62,833 nucleotides of DNA from Promethearchaeia archaeon (GTDB taxonomy: Archaea > Asgardarchaeota > Lokiarchaeia > Sigyniarchaeales > SOKP01), in NCBI GenBank assembly GCA_029856105.1, contig JAHQWH010000009.1, positions 1 through 62,833 on the forward strand. The letters are read 5' to 3'. Made by a program: the position numbers and the translations under genes. How positions within the stretch are numbered: position 1 is the stretch's first letter; each line of letters opens with the position of its first letter. The notes below the pieces were generated by a model, which worked only from the letters and a program-made list of their open reading frames with translations, did no database searches and was not told where the DNA came from. Positions 45,019-53,766 of the stretch are shown here, in pieces.

Positions 45019-45438
45019 TTAGTCACTTTCTAAAAAGCTTTGCATTTCGGTTAACTTTATTAAAAATTTTGGATTTTTCATTTTGATTTTGCGAGCTACA
45101 ACTTTCTTTATGATATCGCTTTGCGACAGTTTTCCATCGCCAATCTCTTCAAATAACGCTTTCGTCGTTTTCATCATTCCATTCCAACCAAGTTTTTCCT
45201 CTGTTAAGTCTTTCTTATCTTTGTTTTCAATTCCCTCAATGGAAACTGTTCCTTTGTTAACAGTTATTAAAGCGGCATACTGACCATCTTTTGGATTTAA
45301 TAAAATCTTAAAGGTTTCGTCAGCGAATTTCTCTTTAAATTTATCAATTGAATTTAAGGGGTTATAAAGATTAAAAACGCCCTCCGGATATGTTCCTTCT
45401 TTAATCTTACCAAGTTTACTTTCTGACATATTTGTCAA
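45019..45438 (-). CDS. SCP2-like lipid-binding protein
   Basis: A 139-residue soluble protein whose order of strands and helices (KFKEKFADETFKILLNPKD, YAALITVNKGTVSIEG, LGWNGMMKTTKALFEEIGDG, then a helix with K-M-K-N-P-K) resembles the sterol carrier protein-2 fold. The fold usually binds fatty acyl-CoA or other lipids in an open tunnel. In an anaerobic archaeon it could carry acyl-CoA for the beta-oxidation genes, but the assignment is by pattern and could be wrong. Confidence 0.4.
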   Translation of the reverse strand: MTNMSESKLGKIKEGTYPEGVFNLYNPLNSIDKFKEKFADETFKILLNPKDGQYAALITVNKGTVSIEGIENKDKKDLTEEKLGWNGMMKTTKALFEEIGDGKLSQSDIIKKVVARKIKMKNPKFLIKLTEMQSFLESD

Positions 45439-45564
45439 TTCTCTTTCTGTAATTTTTATCGATATTTAAAGTTATATCAACTCTATGAAATATAAATGTT
45501 TTATTGTCCTAAAAAAAAGAAAGTTACTTTATCTTAATAAGAAGTAAGAATATTAGTTTTTATA

Positions 45565-45687
45565 TCACTTGAGTTTGGGCTTTCTTTTTAGAAATAATTT
45601 TTTATAAATCTTATTTGTTAGTGGAATAGTTTGAAGAAAATCAGCGTGACGATACTTATCCCCTTGAAGTTTAATCTGCTCTTGCAT
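45565..45687 (-). CDS. Small basic peptide ORF
   Basis: A 40-codon frame from ATG (45687) with a Shine-Dalgarno-like GAGGT 9 nt upstream, a good spacing for this genome. The peptide (MQEQIKLQGDKYRHADFLQT...) ends with a Lys/Arg-rich tail (LFLKRKPKLK). There is no family. It lies alone in the 566-base gap between 45439 and 46004. The ribosome site is the main support. Confidence 0.35.
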   Translation of the reverse strand: MQEQIKLQGDKYRHADFLQTIPLTNKIYKKLFLKRKPKLK

Positions 45688-46004
45688 ACTAAATACCTCA
45701 ACATTATATATATTTCATAGTTTAACATATAAAGTTCGCATATTAAAGAATTAATATTAGAAAGAAATGTTAGAAATTACAGAAAATAAATACTCGTTAA
45801 TTCTAAATTCGTAAATTTTTTTCGTTAAATTTTCATCAAATTACATGCAATTTATTATTAAATAAAGCATCTAAATAATGCCTAATTAATACAAATAAAA
45901 AATTAAATGATTCAAAAAATTTTTAAACAAATATATGTTTAAGTAAACTTAATAATTCATCTAAATAAAAAGTTATTAAAATTTTTGCCCTTTTTTAATA
46001 AATA
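45688..46004. other. AT-rich gap before the HAD gene
   Basis: About 317 bases, strongly AT-rich, with no coding frame, RNA gene or repeat that I can support. It presumably carries the promoters for the small minus-strand ORF and the HAD phosphatase gene. Confidence 0.4.
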
Positions 46005-46787
46005 ATGCTTGCTGACAATCAATTAATTAAACGGCTTCAAAATGGAACGATTCGTGGAATAATCCTCGATTTTGATGGTACTATCCTCGATATCAGAAAA
46101 ACGCTTAAGGACGCAATAGAAGAAATATACGAGGAAAAACACATTTCAGCTGACATTGATAGCACAATACAAGAAATAGGGGCTCTAATGGAGACTATTC
46201 AAGGACTTCCGCTTCCAAAAATCGTATTGGAGTCTTTTAATTTGTTTAAATACATAGAATCGCTCCAACCACTAACATATTTAAAAAAATTACGAATAGC
46301 AACGAAAATTTTCACGCGTTATCTAGAGTACGCGAAAGACGCTTCTTTTTATCCAGAAGCAACGGAATTTATTAATAAATATAAAAAAACTTACGATTTA
46401 TTTATTGTCTCTCACAACCAGACTAAGAATATAATTCCTCACTTGGAAGAAAAAAAGGTAAAAAGCTTTTTTAAAGGAATTTTTGGAGCAGATCTTCTTC
46501 CCGCTCTAAAACCCGACCCAAACGCGTTAAACCCTGTTTTTGAAAGTTATAAATCCTGCAAGTTAAAGGAATTTGTAATGATTGGAGATATGCCTTCAGA
46601 TATTGAAGCAGGTAGAGAAGCTGGAGTTTGGACTATTGGTGTTGCGAGCGGAGTAAGTAAAAGAGAAATGTTGGCAGAATTTAACCCAAGCTTATTGATT
46701 GACTCGTTAGATGAATTAATTAAAATAATTGAAAATAAAGATTTATCAAATTCAAGTACTCAAAAAAAGATTGAGATAAAATCCTAG
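46005..46787 (+). CDS. HAD-superfamily phosphatase
   Basis: A 260-residue HAD hydrolase, phosphoglycolate-phosphatase-like. The nucleophile motif IILDFDGTILD is near residue 20-30, motif II is FIVSHNQ, motif III contains the Lys of ALKPDPNALN, and motif IV is MIGDMPSDIEAG. A helical cap sits between motifs I and II (about 35-115). Its stop overlaps the AGGAGG ribosome site of the acyltransferase gene, so the two are co-translated. That context suggests it may act on a phosphorylated lipid precursor or glycerol phosphate, but the substrate is unproven. Confidence 0.85.
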   Translation: MLADNQLIKRLQNGTIRGIILDFDGTILDIRKTLKDAIEEIYEEKHISADIDSTIQEIGALMETIQGLPLPKIVLESFNLFKYIESLQPLTYLKKLRIATKIFTRYLEYAKDASFYPEATEFINKYKKTYDLFIVSHNQTKNIIPHLEEKKVKSFFKGIFGADLLPALKPDPNALNPVFESYKSCKLKEFVMIGDMPSDIEAGREAGVWTIGVASGVSKREMLAEFNPSLLIDSLDELIKIIENKDLSNSSTQKKIEIKS

Positions 46788-46800
46788 GAGGATGAAATTA

Positions 46801-48477
46801 ATGGTGCTTAAAGAGGAATATAAAACTTCAGCAGATACAAGTATTATAAAAACTACTGAAGAAAAAGAAAAGGAAGATTTAGAGTTCAAGAAACGACACC
46901 AAAACTCGATGTATAACATTTTAAAATATAATCCAATCGATCCATTAAACGACCTCTATCGCCAAGCTATTGACCGATTGAACATTGGAGAAATAGAGGG
47001 AAAACTCCAATGGTGGGCGGCATATGTTTATATAAAGTTTTTTGCCCGAATACTCTGGAATTTTAAAGCAGAATATCCTTTAGGCAATTTATTTCCGGAT
47101 TATGGGGCAGGCATTCTTGTAGGAAGCCACGAGTCTCATTTGGACCCATTCTTCTACGGTGCTGCTTGTCAAAGAAGAATCCATTACATGAGTAAATTGG
47201 ATAATTTTAAAACTCCTTTAGTAAAAACGCTTTTTACAAATTTAGGAGCTTTCAAAATAGATCGTGAATACCCCGAACAGGGTTGGAACACCGCCAAAGA
47301 GATCCTCAGAAGCGGAGACTGGGTAGGAATTTTTCCTGAAGGTACGAGGTCTAGGGCAGAGAATGATTGGGAACTAGGAGAATTTAAAACGGGGGCAGTT
47401 CGACTCGCGATTGAAATGGGTGTGCCGATTGTTCCAATGGCAGTGATTGGGTCTAGAAACGCGTTACCAAAAGGTAATTTGGTCATGAAACCAACTCAAG
47501 TCAAAGTACGCGTAGGTGATCCGATTTACTACGATAAGTATAATATTGACGATGTTTCTTACGAAGAAATTAAGAGGCTAACAAATGAATTAAGACAGAA
47601 TGTTCTTGATTTAAGAGAATACGTCATTGTGGACACAAGAAAAAAGAAAAAGGAAGAAGAACTATCGATTGGTTCCCCTGAAGATGCTGAAAAACCCAAA
47701 AAGTCAAATTCATTTATGAGATATTTAAAAGATGTAGGAATGGGAACGCTACAACTTGCTGACGACCTCTGGTACTCCTTCATAAAATCGTTAGAAGTAT
47801 TAGGATTACGCGAACATTTTGCATCACCATCGCAAGCTATCTATGGGTGGGCAGTCCATAATTTAGGCAACTTAATGATACCATATAAAGCAATTGACTT
47901 TGAAAAATATATTCCTGATACCGGGGCAGCAATTTTTTGTACCAACCACAATTCTGAGTGGGACGTAATTATGACTGCGACTTGTATGACGTACCATAAA
48001 AAACGAATTCTTTACCAAATGGCGAAACAGGGTTTGTTTAAATTCCCAATCGTTAACGCTTGGGTTAGAACCCACCATGCGTTTCCACTAAAAAGGGGGC
48101 AACACGATGTCGATTCATATAATTACGCTAAGTATCTCCTTGATAACGGAGAATTGGTTATGATGTACCCCGAAGGAACGACCAATCCCGGGGGTGGTGA
48201 ACTCCTAGAGGGCCACACAGGTGCTATGCGATTAGCTATTGAAAAGCAGGTACCCATCTTATTAGTAGGAATTACAGGTACAGAAAATACATACCCAAAA
48301 CACGCTAAGATGTTAAACTTCTATAGAGGGTCTATATTAAAAGCAGGACCCCCATTCATGGAACATAAAAAACATTGGGGCAAACCAATGCCAGATTACG
48401 CCGAATTAAAGCGTTTAACAGATAATATGATGGCTCAAATTAAAGATTTGCTTTTATACGATAGCCCAGATGCCTAA
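46801..48477 (+). CDS. Tandem PlsC-type acyltransferase (two catalytic domains)
   Basis: A roughly 558-residue protein. I take the ATG at 46801 as start because AGGAGG (46786-46791) lies 9 nt before it but directly abuts the earlier ATG at 46792. Two complete lysophospholipid-acyltransferase domains follow each other. The first has SHESHLD (H-x4-D) and FPEGTRSR; the second has NHNSEWD (H-x4-D) and YPEGTTNPGG. Such enzymes put acyl chains on sn-glycerol phosphate, which is bacterial lipid chemistry and not standard for archaeal ether lipids. No membrane anchor is obvious. It is coupled to the HAD gene upstream; a single-domain relative lies at 62.1 kb. Confidence 0.85.
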   Translation: MVLKEEYKTSADTSIIKTTEEKEKEDLEFKKRHQNSMYNILKYNPIDPLNDLYRQAIDRLNIGEIEGKLQWWAAYVYIKFFARILWNFKAEYPLGNLFPDYGAGILVGSHESHLDPFFYGAACQRRIHYMSKLDNFKTPLVKTLFTNLGAFKIDREYPEQGWNTAKEILRSGDWVGIFPEGTRSRAENDWELGEFKTGAVRLAIEMGVPIVPMAVIGSRNALPKGNLVMKPTQVKVRVGDPIYYDKYNIDDVSYEEIKRLTNELRQNVLDLREYVIVDTRKKKKEEELSIGSPEDAEKPKKSNSFMRYLKDVGMGTLQLADDLWYSFIKSLEVLGLREHFASPSQAIYGWAVHNLGNLMIPYKAIDFEKYIPDTGAAIFCTNHNSEWDVIMTATCMTYHKKRILYQMAKQGLFKFPIVNAWVRTHHAFPLKRGQHDVDSYNYAKYLLDNGELVMMYPEGTTNPGGGELLEGHTGAMRLAIEKQVPILLVGITGTENTYPKHAKMLNFYRGSILKAGPPFMEHKKHWGKPMPDYAELKRLTDNMMAQIKDLLLYDSPDA

Positions 48478-48489
48478 ACGAGAATAAAA

Positions 48490-49566
48490 GTGGAACAAAT
48501 GGAAGCGCCTCTACAAACAGATAAGAAACGGATCAAAGTAGGGATACCAAGAGCACTTCATTTTTATAGATATTTTCCGTTTTGGAAAAAATTACTGGAA
48601 GAACTAAACGCTGAAATCATTATAAGTCCTCTTACAAACAAGAAAATCGTCGAAGAGGGCGTAACACACGGATTTGGGGAATTGTGTATTCCAGTCAAGA
48701 TATATTACGGTCAACTCTTAAAGTTGGTAAGAGATAATCCTGATTTAGACTTCATTTTTGTACCTAGGTATGTTTCGGAAGTAAAAGATTCGTACTTTTG
48801 CCCTAAATTTATTTCTTTACCAGACGTAATTAAAATTTTACCTGACATTCCAAAAATTTTAAATTTTGAAGTAAACGTTAAAGAGTTTCCAATATCGACA
48901 GCCGCTATTGAACTTGGAAAGCAACTAGGAAAAAGTCAAAGCAAAGCTTTAAATGCTTATAAAGAAGCTCAAAAATATTTCGACGAATATCACGACTTTC
49001 TTAGAGAGGGCGCCTCAGTTAACCACGCTTTAAGGTTAGTCGAAAGAAATCGCCCTTTTACCTTACCAAAAAGAAAAAGCCAAGGAGATATACGATTTTT
49101 GCTATTAGGGCATAGTTATAACATATTTGATACTTTTATTAACCTCGATTTTCAAAAAAAATTGATAGACCAAGGAGTTAATCACATTACCATCGAAAAT
49201 CTACCAGAATCTATTTTCGAGAAGCCCGTTATAGTGAACCCAAGAGGGGCAAAATTACAAAATTATTGGAGACACGAAGAGGAAATTATGCAAGCTATTC
49301 GATATTTCCTTACGAAAGGACGCGACGAAATAGATGGCGTAATTTTCTTAATCAGCTTCGCGTGCGGACCAGATAGCCTTATCTCTGAACTGATCATGAG
49401 AGACATGAAAGTCGTAGGACTTCCCTTTTTGGAGATCATAATGGACGAACACAGCGGTGAAGCCGGATTGCTCACAAGAGTAGAAAGTTTTGTCGAAATG
49501 ATCCGAAGAAAGAAAAAGGGATTGACAGTCGGGAAAAGAGATAAATTAACGATTAAATCTGCTTAA
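48490..49566 (+). CDS. DUF2229 / 2-hydroxyacyl-CoA dehydratase-activase-associated protein
   Basis: A 358-residue protein from GTG (or ATG three codons on). It matches the DUF2229 part of large clostridial activase-dehydratase proteins. It starts KVGIPRALHFYRYFPFW and carries probable iron-sulfur cysteines in FGELCIPVK, YFCPKF and SFACGPDS. It ends VESFVEMIRRKKK. It would accept electrons in an ATP-driven (archerase) system related to 2-hydroxyglutaryl-CoA dehydratase, benzoyl-CoA reductase and double-cubane cluster proteins. The C-terminal domain of the 806-aa protein at 50.3 kb is a paralogue. No activase lies directly next to this copy. Confidence 0.75.
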   Translation: MEQMEAPLQTDKKRIKVGIPRALHFYRYFPFWKKLLEELNAEIIISPLTNKKIVEEGVTHGFGELCIPVKIYYGQLLKLVRDNPDLDFIFVPRYVSEVKDSYFCPKFISLPDVIKILPDIPKILNFEVNVKEFPISTAAIELGKQLGKSQSKALNAYKEAQKYFDEYHDFLREGASVNHALRLVERNRPFTLPKRKSQGDIRFLLLGHSYNIFDTFINLDFQKKLIDQGVNHITIENLPESIFEKPVIVNPRGAKLQNYWRHEEEIMQAIRYFLTKGRDEIDGVIFLISFACGPDSLISELIMRDMKVVGLPFLEIIMDEHSGEAGLLTRVESFVEMIRRKKKGLTVGKRDKLTIKSA

Positions 49567-49658
49567 TAAAAAAACCATTGACTACTTTTTATAAGTCATT
49601 TTTAAAAATTCAAACGGAAAATATATTAAAATTAAAATATTTCATATGGGGTGATTTT

Positions 49659-49814
49659 TTGAGTAAACGAGGGAGAATGGGAGGATCTAAAGCTGCAGGA
49701 CCCGGTGGTAGTTGCAAGTGTCCTAAATGTGGCAAAACTATGAAACATCAAGTGGGCATACCTTGCTCCCAGCAAAATTGTCCAAAATGTGGCACTAAAA
49801 TGGTTAGAAAATAG
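49659..49814 (+). CDS. Small zinc-ribbon protein
   Basis: The likely product is 51 residues from TTG at 49659, preceded by GGGGTGAT as ribosome site. A longer frame from 49578 exists but its first 27 residues look non-native. The protein is Gly-rich at first (RMGGSKAAGPGGSCK) and then has two zinc-binding pairs, CPKCGK and CPKCGT, with a middle Cys pair in PCSQQNC. Similar small G-P-G-G-x-C-x-C-P-K-C-G proteins are common in anaerobic bacteria and archaea near redox enzymes. A metal-binding or chaperone role is possible; the function is not established. Confidence 0.75.
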   Translation: MSKRGRMGGSKAAGPGGSCKCPKCGKTMKHQVGIPCSQQNCPKCGTKMVRK

Positions 49815-50088
49815 GTAGACATTTGTAAGGCTTCAAAATATAAATATTCTCCATTTTTTTTATGTTCATTTTGGAAAATAACATAATAACTTAATTCATA
49901 AAGATTAATTTTTTTATTGTGATAAGATAGGTTAATTGATATTTATTTTTTAATTATTAATTTTACTCAGTTTTTTTATTAAAATTATCATACAATTGAT
50001 AATCTATTTGTATTGGGTAATTTTTTAACTTGGGTAATTTTTTATTTAATCAAGATACTGACTATTAACTTGAGGATTTTTCCAAGAA

Positions 50089-50291
50089 ATGATAATTTCT
50101 TTTCCCCAATATGGGCCCCAAAACTCTATTTACAAGCCTTGGTCTAGATGTAGTTATTCCAGATCCAACGAATCGAGAAGCGATTAAGATTGGGATAAAA
50201 CAATCCTCGAATAGAATCCTTCACTGAAATGATTAAGCGCAAGAAGAGAATGCAAGCTGGAAAAAAGAAAGCGAAAAGAGGCGTGCAATAA
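50089..50291 (+). pseudogene. Collapsed dehydratase gene: D-component start joined to DUF2229 end
   Basis: An ATG at 50089 begins like the D-component gene at 59450 (IISFPQYGP...). After a small deletion, about 75 bases at 50113-50187 match 59500-59575 at roughly 90% by eye. At about 50200 the sequence switches to the C-terminal end of a DUF2229 gene (RIESFTEMIKRKKR), ending in TAA at 50291. Both halves are out of frame with each other. A two-gene region has thus been collapsed by deletion. Upstream (49815-50088) only AT-rich DNA is visible. Confidence 0.75.
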
Positions 50292-50309
50292 TCGTTTCGT
50301 GCAATAATC
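50282..50309. repeat. 12-bp direct repeat (two copies)
   Basis: CGTGCAATAATC occurs at 50282-50293 and again at 50298-50309, with 16-bp periodicity, just at the junction between the collapsed pseudogene and the start of the FAD-DUF2229 fusion gene. It may mark slippage or an insertion/deletion endpoint. Confidence 0.5.
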
Positions 50310-50317
50310 CCAACCCT

Positions 50318-52738
50318 GTGTTTGACATGAGCGAAGAAAAACTAGCAATACATAAAAGAAAAGTAGAAGCGATCTCTGAAATGGTTAGAAATGCGTACGA
50401 TAACGCGAAGCCGGGGGAATATTTCTCTCTAAAAAAGGCGAGTGTTTCCCACATGGCTCCACAGCCGGATAACCCGGTCTATAGCGACAAGCCGATAGAC
50501 GTGAGGTCACTTACAGACATTATTGAGATAAACACGGATACAAGGACATGTATTGCAGAAGCAGGGGTTACTTTTGTTAGGCTTGCAAGAGAAACATTAA
50601 AGTATGGGCTCGTACCGCAATGCGTTTCCGAGCTCAAGGGAATCACGATAGGCGGGGCAGTAGCAGGATGTTCAGTTGAATCCATGTCTTTCAAGTATGG
50701 GGGATTTTTCGATTCCTGTGAAGAAATAGAGATTGTGACAGGAACAGGTGACATAATGTTATGCACGAAAAGTGATAACCATGAAATATTCGAGATGCTG
50801 CACGGGAGTTTCGGCACGATTGCAATCATCACGCTCCTGAAGTTCAAGCTCGTTCCAGCAAAAGAGTGCGTCCGCATCGATTACATCCGTTACGATACTT
50901 TTAGTGAATACATGGAAGCTATCAAGCAACACTACGAAAAGCAGGATATTGAAATGATGGACGGGCTTATCTTCTCCGAGAATATGAACGTACTCTGCGT
51001 TGCCAGCTTCGTTGATGAGGAGGAAGCTCCTTACAAGAGTGAATATTTCTACGATATTTATTACAAAAGTGCGATGAAAAAAAAGCGAGACTTCCTCTCC
51101 ACCATAGACTATTTTTTCAGGTATGATGCAGATTGCCACTGGTCGATACGGAATGTTGCTGGAGGAATTTTTGAGAATAAAGTAGTCCGGTGGTTAGTAG
51201 GGCCCTTTATACTTGGATCGACAAATATTCTTAAGATCAGCGAACGATTGCCATTTTTAACTAAGAAGGGGGGAGAACCGGACGTGATTATTGATGTCTT
51301 CATACCAATCACTCACGCGGAAGAATTTTTCAATTGGTACCTGGAGTTATTTGATTACTTCCCGGTTTGGATCGTCCCTTACCGCATGCAAAAAAATAAA
51401 CTAGATGGGTACAAGTTCTACCCGTGGCTCAATCAAGACATGATCGCTCCCATCGAGGATGAGCTATTCATAGATTTTGCCATCTACGGGTTCGAGCAAA
51501 AAAGAAAGGGATTTAACTTCTATAAAGCGCTAGAAGAAAAGGTTCATGAGCTCAGGGGAATGAAAACCTTGATAACTCACAATTTCTACGAGGAAGACCA
51601 GTTCTGGAAGGTATATAACAAGAAATTTTACGATAAAGTGAAAGAACGAACGGATCCCAAGAACCTATTTCGACACTTGTACGAAAAGACGAATTATAAG
51701 AAAAAGACTGAAAAGACGAAAAGACTGAAGGTAGGTATCCCACGTTCCCTGTATTTCTACAAGTATTTTCCATTATGGGAAGGAATGCTTACAAGTCTTG
51801 GTTGCGAAGTTATTGTGAGTCCAGAAACAAACAAAGAAATTCTTACCAACGGATCTAATCAATCTGCAACCGATTTATGCATTCCAGTCAAGATTCATTA
51901 TGGTCATGTGAATTATTTATCGAGAAATCACCCCGATCTAGATTTTATATTTGTTCCAAGACTCATTAGTAAGAGTAATGATCATTATTATTGTCCGAAA
52001 TTCCTGATCCTTCCAGATGTCACTCAACACTCAGCAGTTTCTAATATTCCCGTTATTGAATGGATTTTTAATGCCAGGGAATATTCAATGATGCAATCAG
52101 CAATAGATTTTGGAAAAACATTAGATAAATCAAAAGAAGAATCAAAACTTGCGTATGAGAATGGATATAAAAAACTTGAAGAATTCCATGAGTTGATTGA
52201 GGATGGAATTCTTGTTCCTGATGCACTTTACAAAATGTATCCTTTTGAAAAATATCCAAATTATAAGTTTAAGAAAAGATTTCAACCTAAACTTAACAAA
52301 GATTATGAAAAATATCCACTTTCATTAATGGTTCTTGGTCATCCATACAATACTTATGAATCAATTATTAATCATGGATTAATGGATATTCTCAAAACCA
52401 ATTTTGTTGATGTTGTAACTGTTGAAAATGCTCCAAAGGAAATCTTCTCAAGAAGAGTTGAAATTGATGATAATTTTTGCAATTTCTGGGATAATGAAGA
52501 TGAATTGATTCAATTATCTGATTATGTTATCCATAATGAAGAGATTGATGGGGGTATTTTCTTAATCAGCTTTGCGTGCGGTCCTGATTCTTTAATTCAA
52601 GAATTGGTAATGCAGGATTTTGACATGAAAGATAAGCCTTTTATTAATCTCACATTAGATGAACACACTGGAGAATCTCAAATAACTACAAGAGTAGAAT
52701 CTTTTATCGAAATGATAAGGAGGAAGAAATACAAGTGA
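50318..52738 (+). CDS. FAD-linked oxidase fused to a DUF2229 iron-sulfur domain
   Basis: An 806-residue fusion from GTG (ATG at 50327 is an alternative). Residues about 45-185 form a PCMH-type FAD-binding domain (IDVRSLTDIIEINTDTRTCI; GITIGGAVAGCSVESMSFKY), and up to about 460 runs a DHCR24/GlcD-like oxidase domain. From residue 470 (KVGIPRSLYFYKYFPLW) it is DUF2229, with cysteines in DLCIPVK, YYCPKF and SFACGPDS. The join is marked by a composition step: a 60-base sample at 51421-51480 has 48% GC, one at 52141-52200 has 30%. It suggests a flavin feeding electrons to an iron-sulfur acceptor. GTGA overlap with the activase gene shows coupling. Confidence 0.75.
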   Translation: MFDMSEEKLAIHKRKVEAISEMVRNAYDNAKPGEYFSLKKASVSHMAPQPDNPVYSDKPIDVRSLTDIIEINTDTRTCIAEAGVTFVRLARETLKYGLVPQCVSELKGITIGGAVAGCSVESMSFKYGGFFDSCEEIEIVTGTGDIMLCTKSDNHEIFEMLHGSFGTIAIITLLKFKLVPAKECVRIDYIRYDTFSEYMEAIKQHYEKQDIEMMDGLIFSENMNVLCVASFVDEEEAPYKSEYFYDIYYKSAMKKKRDFLSTIDYFFRYDADCHWSIRNVAGGIFENKVVRWLVGPFILGSTNILKISERLPFLTKKGGEPDVIIDVFIPITHAEEFFNWYLELFDYFPVWIVPYRMQKNKLDGYKFYPWLNQDMIAPIEDELFIDFAIYGFEQKRKGFNFYKALEEKVHELRGMKTLITHNFYEEDQFWKVYNKKFYDKVKERTDPKNLFRHLYEKTNYKKKTEKTKRLKVGIPRSLYFYKYFPLWEGMLTSLGCEVIVSPETNKEILTNGSNQSATDLCIPVKIHYGHVNYLSRNHPDLDFIFVPRLISKSNDHYYCPKFLILPDVTQHSAVSNIPVIEWIFNAREYSMMQSAIDFGKTLDKSKEESKLAYENGYKKLEEFHELIEDGILVPDALYKMYPFEKYPNYKFKKRFQPKLNKDYEKYPLSLMVLGHPYNTYESIINHGLMDILKTNFVDVVTVENAPKEIFSRRVEIDDNFCNFWDNEDELIQLSDYVIHNEEIDGGIFLISFACGPDSLIQELVMQDFDMKDKPFINLTLDEHTGESQITTRVESFIEMIRRKKYK

Positions 52739-53766
52739 ATGAACCAGAATTTTTCAAGAATATTCTTTCAGATGATGTGGATGACAAGTTATATCTAGGA
52801 ATCGATGTCGGAAGTGTCTCCACGAAATGTGCAATAATTAATGAGAGAAATGAATTATTGTATGCTACCTGGACCAGAAATGATGGTTCTCCCATTGTTT
52901 CTACACAAGAAAATCTAAAATACATGGAAGAAGTCCTTCCTGATAACATCGAGAGAAATATTTGTGGTGTTGGGACAACAGGTTCTGCTAGGTATTTAAT
53001 AAAAGCTCTTATCGGTGCAGATATAGCAAAACCTGAAATAATTGCTCATGCAATTGGAGCTTCAACTTATACCCCGGATGTAAGGACGATATTAGAAATA
53101 GGGGGACAGGATAGTAAAGTTATCCTAATGAAAAATGGCATCGTAACAGACTTCAACATGAACAGCGTCTGTGCTGCAGGTACAGGATCTTTTCTAGATC
53201 ACCAAGCAGTTCGGATCAAGGTTCCAATTGAAGAATTTGGGGATTATGCTCTTCGGGCAGAAGAGGAGGTTTCAATTGCAGGACGATGCACAGTTTTTGC
53301 CGAATCTGATATGATCAGTAAACAACAAGAAGGATATTCTAAAGAATCAATTATCAAGGGATTGTGTAAAGCTCTTGTTAGAAACTACTTGAATAATGTT
53401 TGCAAGGGTAAAAAAATGTATCCTCCCTTCGTATTCCAGGGAGGAGTTGCAGCAAATTCCGGAATAAAAAATGCTTTTGAAGAAGAATTGGGGTATGAAG
53501 TCATTATTCATGAAAACTATTACGTGATGGGAGCATTTGGTTCAGCCATTTTGGCAAAGGAACATGTAAATGGACAGATATCTTCTTTTCATGGCCTAAA
53601 AGTTAGTGAAATGAACTTGGCTCAAGGTTCATTTGTCTGTCCTGATTGTGCAAATAGATGTACAATTAAATACCTTGTCAGGAAAGAAGATAAAAGTAGA
53701 GTAACTGGAAGAGAAAAGGATGATGCGATATTTGCACGATGGAATAGTAGGTGCGGTAAATGGTAA
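52735..53766 (+). CDS. BadF/HgdC-type ATPase activase
   Basis: A 343-residue ASKHA-fold ATPase that drives electrons into 2-hydroxyacyl-CoA dehydratases or benzoyl-CoA reductases. GIDVGSVSTKCAI (phosphate-1), EIGGQDSKVI (phosphate-2) and the adenosine-site FQGGVAANSG are present. The bridging [4Fe-4S] cysteines fit NSVCAAGTGSF and SIAGRCTVFAESDM. A C-terminal extension adds CPDCANRC and a final SRCGKW, more cysteines than the classical activase. It overlaps both neighbours by 4 and 7 nt, forming one operon with the FAD-DUF2229 fusion and the D-component. Confidence 0.92.
   Translation: MNEPEFFKNILSDDVDDKLYLGIDVGSVSTKCAIINERNELLYATWTRNDGSPIVSTQENLKYMEEVLPDNIERNICGVGTTGSARYLIKALIGADIAKPEIIAHAIGASTYTPDVRTILEIGGQDSKVILMKNGIVTDFNMNSVCAAGTGSFLDHQAVRIKVPIEEFGDYALRAEEEVSIAGRCTVFAESDMISKQQEGYSKESIIKGLCKALVRNYLNNVCKGKKMYPPFVFQGGVAANSGIKNAFEEELGYEVIIHENYYVMGAFGSAILAKEHVNGQISSFHGLKVSEMNLAQGSFVCPDCANRCTIKYLVRKEDKSRVTGREKDDAIFARWNSRCGKW

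Noticed and set aside
49578..49658. Longer N-terminus of the zinc-ribbon protein
   Set aside because: The 27 extra residues lack a ribosome site and look non-native, whereas TTG 49659 has a GGGGTGAT site directly before it.
50084..50200. A genuine short gene from ATG 50089
   Set aside because: The frame shifts within 12 codons and the rest matches a longer gene at 59.5 kb, so it is decay.
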